Translations under genes and position numbers: made by a program | Assembly: GCF_036417845.1 (NCBI RefSeq) | Contig: NC_089979.1 | Span: forward strand, 52,118,275 to 52,182,274 | Reading direction: 5' to 3' | DNA length: 64,000 nt | Origin: Apteryx mantelli | Lineage: Eukaryota > Chordata > Aves > Apterygiformes > Apterygidae | The notes under the pieces: model-generated | Database searches by the model: none | Told to the model about the DNA's origin: nothing | What the model saw: the letters and a program-made list of their open reading frames with translations, nothing else | Shown here: in pieces, positions 50,750 through 61,515 of the stretch | Layout: each line of letters opens with the position of its first letter | Numbering within the stretch: the first letter of the stretch is position 1

Positions 50750-51013
50750 GGAAGGGAGCACGAGCCGCGCTGACCTCGCGCCGCAGCCTTGCACGCGCGC
50801 CTCCGCTCCCCCCTCCCTTCCTCTTACGCCCCGCGCGCGCGCGCTCTCCGTCCTCCCCCCGGCGCGCGCCTCCGCTCCGCTCCGCCCCGTCCTCTCCTCT
50901 CCTCTCCTCCCCTCTCCCTCCTCCCCCCTCCCCCCTCCCCTTCAGCAGCTGGCGAGCGAGCGGGGCGCGGAGGGCGGCTCGCGCCGCCGGCACGTCGCTG
51001 ACACTCGCGCGAG
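50750..51013 (+). other. ESCO1: Presumed non-coding ESCO1 exon 1 (start approximate)
   Basis: A consensus donor follows cgcgcgag at 51013|51014 (gtaaac) within the CpG island. Joining it to the acceptor at 54088|54089 places a purine at -3 and G at +4 around the ESCO1 ATG. The 5' limit is a guess; an acceptor-like site (ccccttcag, ending 50945) at the end of the pyrimidine tract could define an alternative shorter exon. Confidence 0.45.
50890..50943. repeat. Uninterrupted 54-base pyrimidine tract
   Basis: The tract begins as TCTCC repeats and turns into C-runs broken by single T. It sits in the presumed ESCO1 promoter or first exon. Homopurine-homopyrimidine DNA of this kind can form triplex or G-quadruplex structure on the opposite strand. 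Confidence 0.9.
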
Positions 51014-54000
51014 GTAAACGGTCGCCTCGCGCTGGGGAGGGGGGGAGTTTCGGGTGCGCTTCCTCTCCCCCCCCCCCGCCCTATATGCCAACGGCTCCCG
51101 TCAGCGCCTCGTCATGTCGCTCCGTCGCCGGTAACGGCTCCTCGCGCGCAGAGTGCCTTCTCCCCCGCCTCGGGGCCGAGAGGCCGGCGTCTCCTCCTCG
51201 GGCCTGCCTCGCCGGGCAGGGCCCGGACTCGGGCCTGGCTGCCTCTCTGCCGCGGCCGCCACCGTCTCTGCGATAGCTGCGAGAGTGAAGGCGCGATAAA
51301 CCTCTTCCCGAGCCCTCACGAGTGGGAGCTGGCGGGGGGGGGGGGCCGCCCTGCAGTGCGCGGTTTCGTCTTCTCCGCAGCCGCCGCCTTTGCCCCTCCG
51401 TGGCGCTTGCCTTGGCCTGAGGGAAGCCTGGCCAGGTTTAGGGGCTCCCTGCCAGGCCTTGCTCCAGAGGGGTTGTCACGGTGAGGCGCTAAAGCAGATG
51501 ACAGTGGGCCGCGCATGGAGGCCTTCCCTTTTCTTCCTTCTTCTTGAGTTTCGTCGTGGGCTCTCTCCTGAGAGTGAAAGCATGGGGAGTGTGTGGTTCT
51601 GGAGTGGCAGTCGGCTGGGAAGTTCGTGCATGAGACCCCAAGGCTCTGTCAAGCAGGTGGGCCCTCAGTCTCATCAGAGACCTGGGGCTCATCCCTGCTT
51701 TGAGAATTTGAGGCTTTGGGAGTTGTGTGGTTCTGTTTTTCCCTCTGCTTCTTGCACCAAAACCTTTGATTAGTGTGTAGTTTGTTCTTCCATTTTTTCT
51801 GTGTCTTTCCTTCTTTCTATAATCTGGATTTTATTAGAGTGGACTTCTTCAGGACAGAAACTGTCCCTTTTTTGAATGTTTAGAAAAGTCCTTGTTCTGC
51901 TGCAAAAAGTAAAACTAGGATGGAAATGACAATTAAGGAGGTAATTCTGTTTGTGTGAGAGGGGTGTATTTGTCAGTGTCCAGGAAGCAATACTGGCAAG
52001 TAAAGAATTATCTTCTCTGATTTGTTCTTGAAAGTCTTTCTTGAGTATACCTTATCACAGGGATAAGAGTGATAGTGATGTCTGTATATGGCTGGGAAAA
52101 AACAAGAAGGTCTGGTTGTATACCATATGTGCTGTGTAGTTTTCAAATGATGAGACTCAATGGTATGTTGTGAACAGAGTATAACAGGCTGTAGTCTCAC
52201 TCAGCGACTGTAGCTGTTACTTTCAAAGTGAATGGAAAACTTAAGGTGGCTGTACTGTGGCTGTGATTGATAATCTTTCACTGGTGGAAATCCATTGCCT
52301 TACTACATGTCATAGAGCTCATGAGGCATTAGAAGTAAGGTCCTGCCAGTTCTGCTATCTGCCCCTTAGGGAGAGGCGTAAAATTTTTCATTAACTACAA
52401 AAAGTGCAATTAGAGATTTCTTTTTCTGTATGAGTTCTTTCACTCCATCCCAAACCTGACACCCTCCTCATGCAGCTTCTTCCAGGGAAGAAGACAGCAT
52501 TGCTGTTCAGAATTTGAGCCTAATCTGATTTGCATGGTTAGAAGTGTCTTCATAAAAGGTTGGATAAACAAAGAAAATATGTTTAAGGGCAATTTTAAGG
52601 CCCAAAGAATGGGAAAAAACACATAGCTCTTAAATAATTATTCATTATCCAAGTGGAAAATGTAAAAGTTTAATGTAGAAGTTTAATGTAACTATCTTTC
52701 ATACTGTGGGAGAAATACGTATACATTTGTCGGTACTGATAGGTTCCATGTAGGTTTTATAGAATGGAAATATCTGGCCTATGTTATACAACTGGTCATA
52801 CCAGGTAATTTAAAGTTCCTGTTTGACCTTAAAATCTGTCAAGTTTAACATCGGATGAGTTAAGGTTGAGAATTAATATAATTTAGTTACAGAAATTTTT
52901 CTTTGTCAGGCTGTCTGTGGAAAAAATTAACATACAATTCTTGACCTAAAAAGGTGATACGGAAATTCTGAGCACTGAGTCTTCCAATAAAATTAATTTT
53001 TAAAAGATAACATTACAACTTTACTGAACAATGATTGCTTACACTATAATACAACAGTGGCATCTTTGAATAAGAAACTTGAAAGTACCAGAAGCCACAA
53101 GTGGATGTGAAAGGTATGATCAACAGAATGTCTGATGACTTTCTGTTGAGAATCTCTGCTAATTTTAGGACTCTTGTGCAGATTAACATTTGCATAATTA
53201 ACATTATTTCAGTTTTCTTCAAGACATCATCTTCTCTACTTACCTAAGTCAAATGTTTCAAAAATGCTACTTTCCAGGCTTTCCACCTCTGATTTGTAGC
53301 TTGAGTGGTATTAGAAGCAACAGTTATAGGCAGCTGCTGATGTCCATGAAGTTCTGTAATAACATACACAAAACTTAGTAGAATCCAATGGATTTATTCA
53401 CTGTTGCTGTGAGGTACAGGATCGATAGCTGTCGCACTGTTTGCAGGCTATGGAAAAGAGCAGCATACTCTTTTCTGGAAAACTGTAAAAGGCACAGAAA
53501 CTTCCTTTGAAATGATACTATATCTTATCTCTTTTTGAAAGGTAAAAGAGGCTTAGATAGCAAAATGGCAAAAATTGTTGGGTATGGAAATAAAATTTGT
53601 AGGTTTTTTTTTTTTAATTGATTATCAAAAAAACTTTAAAGATGAGCATTGTTTGAAGAGATGGAAGAGGGTGGGAACGCTAAATGCAGAGGCTGAGAAG
53701 GAAGGTTATAAAACAAAGTGTTTACTGCATCTAAATATTCTGTGAACATTTTATATTCCTTATAGGTGGCATGAAACGTCCTGTTCATAAACATATTCAT
53801 AAGGAATGCTTTTGGCACACCTTGATAAGTTACTTTGGCCTAAACATCGATTGCCTCTTGTAAAAACCTGTAAGTAAAATAAATGTAGGCGGGTTTTTTT
53901 GTTTGTTTGTTTTTAAGAGTGCTGTAGTGATTTGTTTTCTGATCATAGTTGGCAGGGTCTGGCTGTAAAAGGAAAAGTGAATATCAATTACCTTACTTTA

Positions 54001-54088
54001 TAAAATGGGCAAATTTTCAATTATATTGACTGATGTTATAACAACAGCTGATAAAGACTGTAAAAGCTGGGTCAATTGTGTTTTACAG
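51014..54088 (+). other. ESCO1: ESCO1 intron 1
   Basis: The left end is CpG island and the rest ordinary AT-rich sequence without a recognised exon or transposon. Confidence 0.6.
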
Positions 54089-54287
54089 AAATGGCAGCTC
54101 AGAAAAGGAAGTCTGCGTTAGTGGAGCCTTCTGCTAAACGTCCAAAGCTGGATAAGAACAGCAAGCCATCATCAGCAAAGAAGGAAAAAGAGGTGTCAGA
54201 TACAAAAAATGTCTCAAATAAATCAAAGTCAAATCAATGCACAGTGCAGGAGAAAATGGTACTCAAAACCTCAGTCAAATCAAACAG
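54089..54287 (+). CDS. ESCO1: ESCO1 first coding exon (residues 1-65)
   Basis: The acceptor ttttacag lies two bases before the ATG at 54091. The Lys/Ser-rich product runs MAAQKRKSALVEPSAKRPKL, then DKNSKPSSAKKEKEV, to KTSVKSNR-. The donor gttagt gives a split Ser codon completed by the next exon, which fixes the junction. KRPKLDK resembles a nuclear localisation signal, fitting a chromatin protein. Assigned by phase and continuity with the next exon and not by strong similarity. Confidence 0.85.
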
Positions 54288-57200
54288 GTTAGTGACCCAA
54301 AAAAAAGAAGTTCTAGGTTATCATCCTAGACTATATTAGTGCAGAAACAATCTAAGCAGAGTGAGTGTGAGTTAAAGATACAGTTAAATAGTACCAGTGA
54401 GAAGATCAGCCTTAAAATCATTAAGTATGGTATCTTGTACATGATCTTTCTCTGGAACCATGTTAATGTCTTGAAATCCAAAAAGGCTTCCTACAAAACA
54501 GGTTATGAAGGGCAAAGCAAATCTAATGCTTTATAAGCTAATATTTAAGTTGAAAGCAGGAAGTCTCAAAAATTAAAAACTGCTTGAGATGTTAAAAAGT
54601 GTTCATCTGAGACTCATAGTTCAGTCTTGCAATATATAAAGGAAACCATTAAGAACTAGACTTAAGAGCAGTGAGGTGGAAGTGAAGTCTTCTTAGACTG
54701 ATTTGAAAGAAAATAATTCTTCTATGAACATTAAAGGTGTAAAATCTGGTAAAAGTTTAAGGGCAAGGGTTAGTCAGAATGAGGAGACTTTTATGACAAA
54801 TTCTAATTTCTTAGGGCTGAAAAATAATTGTTTGAATCTTTCAGTGACAACACAAGTGAACCTGAATTAGGAACACGCATGACTACGAGATCATCAGGAT
54901 TCAACTCAAGTAATAAAACAACAGCTGACAAAAAGATCCAACAGCAGCCTAAATTTATAAAAAATAAGGAGGTATGCCAGAAGAAATCAGTGCAAGAAAT
55001 TCCTAAGTCAAAATGCATAATTGCACCAAATGAGCCAGTAATGAGGAGATCACAGAGACTGCAGCAGTTAATGCATGTACCAGCAAGATCCTTGCGTAAT
55101 AGAGAAGTTAAAGAAGAAAAAGCTTTGGAAGTTAAACAAAGCAGCCAGGCAAAAAGACACGTTAACAGTATTGGAGCAAAAGTACTTAAACCTGCTAAAG
55201 AGAAAACAGAACAAAAAAACATGAAAATAAAGCCAAGCAGTAAAAATGAAGATAAAGAAATAAACGTAGAAGTGACCAGCTCTCTGAAAGAGAAAAGATG
55301 TAAAGCAGACAATAAAAATGATGATTCCATCAGCTTTCAACATAACCTTCAAGGGACACCGTTGTTTCTTGATCACAGTCTTGAGGAAGTTAAGAAAGAA
55401 CAAACGGATCTTGTTTCTCCAATTTCTAGCAATGTAAAGAAAGTGGAAATGGGTTCTCTTAAGCCAGACTCTAAGACAGTAAATAAAGAAAAACAACAAA
55501 TGCATCAAAACATAAAAAACAGTATAAAAACAAAAAGGGTTTCACAGCCATCTGTAAGTGAAACAGATCTAGCTGATCAACCAGAGAATGATGTGAAATC
55601 CAAAAGGGTAAGCATTCTTGAACTTTGCGAAGAAATTGCAGGTGAGATTGAATCAGATACAGTAGAGGTGAAAAAAGATTCCCCTAATGCTGAGTGTAGA
55701 AAAACAGAAGAAAAGCATGGAGAAGTACAGCTGCAACAAAATGAAATGCCTATTCAGAAAGAACTTAGTCAGAGTACTCAATGCAAACGTTTTTTCCCTA
55801 GCAAAAAAGGAATGCCTGTCAAATGTACTCTGAATGGTAGAAATAGCTCCTCAAACAAAAACTCTAAATGGACCAAAATTAAATTAATGAAAGCTAATAA
55901 CATGAAGCAAAGTAACTTAAATTCTGCAAATGTCCCCAAGCTTTCTTTGTTAAAAGATTGCCCTACAGTTTCAGAGGCAAGTCAAATAGCTACAGAAGCA
56001 CAACTTTCCAACGCACAAGGCAAGTTGTCAGTAATAAGACTGCCTGAGAATGAAAGCGCAACTTGTGTGCAGGAGAAATCAGACACATCATTTGAAGGAG
56101 CTGGAGCTAAAGAAGTGACATTAGAAATAAAAGAACCCACAAAGAGAGGTGTGGAAAATGGTTTGTTGCGTAATTTGACAAAACATTTCTCTGAGCCGAC
56201 ACCAGATGAGGTAAGGCATTTTAATTATGGTGTATGGTGGGAGGATGTTCTAAATCTGTTCTGTTTTCTGAGAGTGCTGTGCTCAAAAGGTTTGTTTCAA
56301 CAATGACTTTATCTTACAGTAACTTAAGTTTTGTACAGGACCCCTTAATAGGTTTGGTGCATTATCATAGGAGGGTTGACAGTAAGCTGGAAAATTAATC
56401 TATTCCATCTTCTGAAGTTCAGTAGTTAACTAAATGTTGATGGTTAAAATTTCCTGCTGGAGTCAGAGGTTGTACAGATCCATATGGACACCTTTTGATG
56501 ACACTTTTTGACACTTTAAGCTTGCATAGGTATTCTGTTCTGAAAAATGGTATTAAAAGAAATGAGAGGGGAAAGTATTCTCTCCCTGGATAAGCTTCTA
56601 TTAAAATTTAGGATCTTATAGGCAAAGGAGTTCTTTAGAAAGTTCTCCTACAACTTTACATATAAAATGAAAAAATCTGCTTTTTTTTTTTTTTCTTCTA
56701 AATAAATATCACAAACTTCAGTATAGGCTAGGTAATCAATACCATTTTCTTTACTTAAAATGATGTAGGAATTGGAAAATTGATGCTGTATTCAAAATTT
56801 TAATACTTAATTAACTGAGTGGTTTAGTTAATAGGTCAGAGACATTAAATAGCTGTTCTTGTTTTTTTAATTATTATTTAAATCTAATGTTTTCTGTTTT
56901 ACATAGAACTTTAGTTTGCATTTGGAATCAAGTCCAGAAAGCTCTCCAGTAAAGTATCTTACAGCTCCTAAACCACCGAAACAATTAAAAAAAGAATCTG
57001 GAGAAAGTGAACCTCAAGGTAATCGTTTATTAAAAATTTGCCTCCTTTTCTGTTCAGTGATATTAGAAGAATAAGCCTTCCTTTCAAAGGTGTATGGGGC
57101 TTGGGGATTTTTTGTTTGTTTGTTTTTCTCTTACAGAATGAGGTACAGTGGGTGTGGAACTAAACTTCAGAGATTAAATTTGTTCACTGGAGTTTTCATA

Positions 57201-60200
57201 TTTCTGTGTGTGTCACTACCACCCCTCCCAGCCACTTTTGTAGCAGAGAATATGCCTTTATCTCTGGGCTGATTAGTGAGAGTGAGAGGTATCTGTTTTT
57301 CTGTCCAGCTCTCCTTATGGTGCTTATATGCATTGCTTAGAATCTTTTGTATTCCATTTCATTTTTTTCCTCTCTAAACTTCTCTCATGAAAAGTTTAAT
57401 GCTTAGTAGTTCCATCTGAGTAAAAGTGAAGTGGTAACTAAAAGAAAAACCTTCTCTTTTCCTTGCAGTAAAATAATAAACTTACCGTTTTTCAGTTTGG
57501 TTCTTCTCTTGGATCCTGTTTCTGTTAGAGATCGTCTTTTGATTACCATTTCCTTTGAATAGCTATCTCCATCTCTTTCTTTTGAATACTTCTGGTTGGT
57601 CTTGACCAAATTATGGATTGAGTAATCACTCTCCTGGTTTTATTACATATTCTTTATTCATCAGTCAGTGAATGCTGTTTGCTTGTTTGTTTTTTTGTTT
57701 GTCAAACCTTGTGATCAGTGTGATGTGAATATTTTGGCTTAAGTAAAGATTTAAGCCTACATTTGACTAAGAAATACTATCATTAGATCACTAACACATC
57801 TTTTTTTAACTTTCCTGTTGATATTTCATCCATTTGGTTCTGGTTCTTTCCCATTTTTTTGGTAAAATCAGAACTTGATCTTGAATGCACTGTTAAGATA
57901 TTCAGCTCTGCAAAATACTTCTACTTTTACTGCCATTGTAGGGTTTTTTTTTAAGGGGCAAAATACTCTTAACAGTACTGTTGGGGAATGTAATAAGTGT
58001 TTTTTCTTTTGTCTTTTCTTGATGATCCCTCTTCCTAATGCATTACAGAGCATACCTCAGGTAGAGGGGATACTATCCATTTATGATTCTAATGTTACAC
58101 GTGGAGGTATTTCTATGGATGTCAGTATAAACAAATTTAAACCACTGTTTAAGTTTCACTACTGCCCTGTTTAGCTGCTGGCAAACTGTTCTGCAGGACA
58201 GCAGTGGAAATGTTAAAGAAAATGGCATGTGTTTTTAAGTATATATGGAGAAATATCTGAATGCTGCATCAAAGTTGCCTCTTCTTTATTGTCTATAAGC
58301 AAATGGCAACATCATCTTGAATATGTTTTTGCAAAATACTATTTGTGTAGTTCCTGCTTCCTTTGCAACTAAAAACTGAATAATGAAATCATAATATTTG
58401 ATTAATTGTAGGTTTGGCTCCCAAGCAGTTGACGCAAACTTCACTTACGAATCAGACTTCTGAGACTGAGAACAGGTATAGTATTTCATGTATTATGAAA
58501 TCACAGTAACCTTCCGTAGAGTTTTGAGAGTTTTTGTTGTAAGACTGACTGTTCTGTTTTCCTCTGACCTCAACTTCTAGTTGCAAGTGACTTACTTGTC
58601 TGTTATGAAAAGAGACTTTCGTTTTACCCAGTTATTAAGGGATGTTTTTATTTTAAGAAAATTATTAAGCAAGTTATTTGTAACTGCACATTTATTTTAA
58701 CAAGTAGGATTTAGCAGAGTTGGGAAAATATTTCTAATTGTCTCTTCCACAAATCAGATGGTAACTAGAAAGTATGGAAAAGGTTACAAAATGATTTTCA
58801 CCTAACGAATTATTTCACCTGTTTCTCGAAGGCTTCTGTAAATCATAGTAGTATTGTAGGTGTGAACTTTTTTTTAGATAAGGGAAGAGGAGACTTAATT
58901 TGGGATTGTTTTGTGATTGCTGTAAAACCAGAGTTCAGTGCTCTTAAAGTCAGCTACCATACACAAAATAAATGTTCTTGCTACTGACAGGTCAAGTTGA
59001 CATTTTATTTTTATCATGTTGACTGTTGTAGTTCTGGACTGGTTCTGATGTAGTGTCTGGTTTTAGCCAGTGACATACTGAAGACAATTTCTTCCTACCT
59101 GAAATCTCAAACAGCAGTATAGTTGGCACAGTGGTTAGTATATTGTTACTGTTTTCTATAGTCATAATGAAGACAAGAAAAAAAATGATGTTGCAGTTCA
59201 TTTTCAGTACTTCATCTGAGGCCAGATTACCAATTCTGAATAACCAGACCTTTTGTACATGTTGAAAAATCCCACTACTATGGAAGTTCACAGAAAATGG
59301 GGAGTAAGGTAGATGTAAACCTAGTTAAATTAATATTTTTAGATTTTCAATAGATATTACAATAACTTTTTGACTTTTCATATTTTTATTCTTAACTTCA
59401 GAGAACTTTATGGCATATATTCAAATTTGTTACACTTATTGGCTGAACAAACCCATATTGCCTTACGATTATTTGGATATGTATTTGTCTTCTGAGAGCT
59501 TTCTTACCCCACTTCCCATGTGCTGCCGTGATTTATCCAAGAATGAAACCATTGTTCTGTCTGTGGCACTCTTGCCATAACAGAGTATAACATGTACATG
59601 TATAGCATAGCTCTCTTTCAGACTTGTAAGAAATGGTTGCAGTAGGAAAGAGCAAACCTTTAAAATAGCTACTTAATTCACTTTTTGGGGGTATGTGGTA
59701 AGAGAAAAATCTCAGATTTAGCACAAAAAATGCTGTTCTAGAAACATCTGGCAAAAGTTTTCATTTTTATTTTTGAAAAGACTTACTGAATTAACCATGC
59801 TACATGTACTATAGCAGATGCTTGCTCCTATATGTTTGGTTTGCTTATAACCAGAAAATATGCAATTGCCTACTTGAAGTAAGAGTATTTTATTTGTGTG
59901 TTTTGTTTTAGTGGTCTCCACCAGTTTTGTCCTAAGCTTGGAATTAATGTTACCTTTTCCCTCTGAGTATAGTAGCAAGTTCATAGAATAACTTTTCTGT
60001 TGACGTATATAGTACTTTCCAATCAGTTAGGGTAAGGGGAGACTTAGAGAGATTTCAGTGCTATCCATCCATCTATTCTTTAGATTCTCTTCTCACTCCC
60101 TCTTTCCTTCTTCACTCTCAGCAATGATCAGATGTTAGGTTAGAGACCGTGAGTGCGGATGAGGCCAAAGGACAGTGTTAACCAAATGTCACTGTGAGTG

Positions 60201-61515
60201 ACCAGTTTTGTGGCAGTCGTCTTTCTTCCTTTGTGGTCCTTCCTTAAGTAAAGTGAGAACAGAAACTTGTAAGTTGTCAGAACCCTTATCTACCTTTGCC
60301 TCTTTTCAGACCATTAAGAGGTCTGACCAAGTGCTTTGAGGCAAGGAGAGTCAGGAAATAATGCTGCACGTAGCCTTTGCAGTTAATTCCTGTGCATATG
60401 TCATACCAAATCAGAACCTCTGAAGGGGCAAATGAGTTGTTGCAGTGTAGGCAGACTTGGCTCTCCTTGCCCCGTTATGATACTGTGCAGTTATAAAGCC
60501 TGATGATACAATGTTACAAACTCAAAATTAAATGCATCTTTGCTTAATTGAGTGTTCTCACTGATAGTTTGTAGTGTACAGTTTTACTGCATGCAAAACA
60601 TGTTTGTTTTTTTTTTTTTAATTAATTCCCTTTTCTCAAAAAGAAATCCATTGCAGGCTGTTAAATCCAAGTCCACCTCTGGATCAGGAAGTCCTTGAAT
60701 TGCAAATTATTAAGTGGTCAGAGAGTATTTTGGGATATACTGCTACACATTTGTCCTATGCTTTTCCCCAGAAGCCTGCTTGTGGCCACTGTCTAGGCAG
60801 ACCTTTGGTTTGATCTTGTGCATCTGTTGTTACTGGTTCGCCCCAACACATTAAAGTACTGAGATTATAACTTGAGAAATGAAAATACACGTTTCATAAT
60901 CTTCAGATAATATATTTGAGCTGAGCTTGAAAGATTTTATGGCATTTGTTTTACATTGCCCACCTATATTTGTGGGAATATTTATATGGTCTGTTTTAGC
61001 AGCCGGATGTGTGATACCTGAAACTAGAAACCTAAGCTTTGTGTGGAAGTGTAGGGTTAGGCACCATCAGTCATTCTCTGAAAACGCCTCAGTTAAATGT
61101 CTGTGTTAATTGATGCGACTAACCTAACCTCACTTGATTAAAAATCTCCTTCTTTTTTTTTTTCCTTTTTTAAAATTCTTGTAATCAGGCTATTCATATA
61201 CTGTATTTTTGGTTAATCATCTTACTCCCTAATTTTTCCAGTCGAATTACAAATTAAAATACGTAGGACCATGTTTTGGGTAACTAACTTGGATTTGCAT
61301 CTCCTTAAAGTTTGTTTATGTTAATCACAAAGGCTTTAAGTGTCTAAGATGATAAGTATGAGCAGTCCTTTTTTAACATGAAATGTATTTATATTTCAAG
61401 GGTTCCTTTGTCAAATCCTTCATTAGCATCAAAGTGCAGTAACTTCCTACCATCCGAGGAACATATTCAAAAGCTAAAAGAAGCAGGAAAAGATGGTGAT
61501 AAGCAGCTGATCATA
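54091..61515 (+). CDS. ESCO1: ESCO1 gene, five coding exons in window (N-terminal 618 residues of the cohesin acetyltransferase)
   Basis: Exons 54089-54287, 54845-56210, 56907-57018, 58412-58475 and 61401-61515 join in phase. They encode the basic, low-complexity N-terminal part of ESCO1, ending at KQLII just before where the CCHH zinc finger and GNAT acetyltransferase domain should begin, beyond the right edge. ESCO1 acetylates SMC3 on cohesin through the cell cycle, stabilising loops and cohesion, and is recruited by way of PDS5. Conserved blocks are TRMTTRSS, RRSQRLQQL (about residues 133-141), ILELCEEIAGEIESD (about 323-337) and CKRFFPSKK. They agree with vertebrate ESCO1 and not with ESCO2, whose N-terminus differs. 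The first residues (MAAQKRKSALVEPSAKRPKL) differ from the human start as I recall it. Confidence 0.93.
54288..54844 (+). other. ESCO1: ESCO1 intron between first two coding exons, coding-like but full of stops
   Basis: This 557-base intron is A-rich, and its translations are Lys/Ser-rich like the flanking exons (for example KENNSSMNIKGVKSGKSLRA), but stops occur in every frame. It may be decayed coding sequence or merely share the local composition. Confidence 0.6.
54845..56210 (+). CDS. ESCO1: ESCO1 large coding exon (residues 66-521)
   Basis: This 1366-base exon holds most of the disordered, lysine-rich N-terminal part. It shows the conserved motifs ELGTRMTTRSS, RRSQRLQQL, ILELCEEIAGEIESD, CKRFFPSKK and KWTKIKL, in the same order as in mammalian ESCO1. 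Some of these blocks correspond to regions linked to PDS5 or replication-factor binding in ESCO1. It starts after tttcag and ends at gatgag|gtaagg in phase 0. A consensus-like internal donor (agg|gtaagc) lies at 55608. Confidence 0.93.
56211..56906 (+). other. ESCO1: ESCO1 intron 3
   Basis: AT-rich intron with a 16-base T run near 56680. No other element recognised. Confidence 0.85.
56907..57018 (+). CDS. ESCO1: ESCO1 coding exon (residues 522-558)
   Basis: The exon encodes NFSLHLESSPESSPVKYL, then TAPKPPKQLKKESGESEPQ, corresponding to the NFSQCLESKLENSPV region of the human protein. The acceptor is acatag, the donor gtaatc, and the final Gly codon is split. Confidence 0.9.
57019..58411 (+). 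other. ESCO1: ESCO1 intron 4
   Basis: Ordinary AT-rich intron; no exon, RNA gene or transposon recognised. Confidence 0.8.
58412..58475 (+). CDS. ESCO1: ESCO1 coding exon (64 bases, residues 559-579)
   Basis: This small exon encodes LAPKQLTQTSLTNQTSETEN between split Gly and Arg codons. It matches the SNQTS block of the human protein. It is framed by attgtag and gtatag. Confidence 0.85.
58476..61400 (+). other. ESCO1: ESCO1 intron 5
   Basis: A 2.9-kb intron with several T-runs (for example near 60608 and 61150). No exon or named transposon recognised. Confidence 0.75.
61401..61515 (+). CDS. ESCO1: ESCO1 coding exon (residues 580-618)
   Basis: The exon encodes VPLSNPSLASKCSNFLPSEE, then HIQKLKEAGKDGDKQLII, matching the human LKEAEKTDEKQLII just ahead of the zinc finger. 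The acceptor is tttcaag, and the donor gtaagt directly follows ATA in phase 0. Confidence 0.92.

Larger units (their letters stand above)
50300..51400 (+). promoter_or_regulatory. ESCO1: CpG island at the ESCO1 5' end
   Basis: A dense CpG block with abrupt borders lies 3 kb before the first ESCO1 coding exon. It contains a 54-base uninterrupted pyrimidine tract (50890-50943), an 11-C run (51067-51077) and a 12-G run (51334-51345). In mammals the ESCO1 promoter region faces SNRPD1, so a two-way promoter is possible, but no minus-strand gene was recognised to the left. Confidence 0.75.

Noticed and set aside
50326-51276. Frames of 60-137 codons in the ESCO1 CpG island, considered as a possible SNRPD1 or novel gene
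   Set aside because: They show no Sm-fold or other family features, and the amino acid content reflects CpG-rich sequence.
54803-55508. Minus-strand frames of 146-175 codons, hydrophobic, opposite the large ESCO1 exon
   Set aside because: Lys-rich coding DNA reads as Phe/Leu/Ser-rich on the reverse strand; the apparent membrane segments are artefacts.
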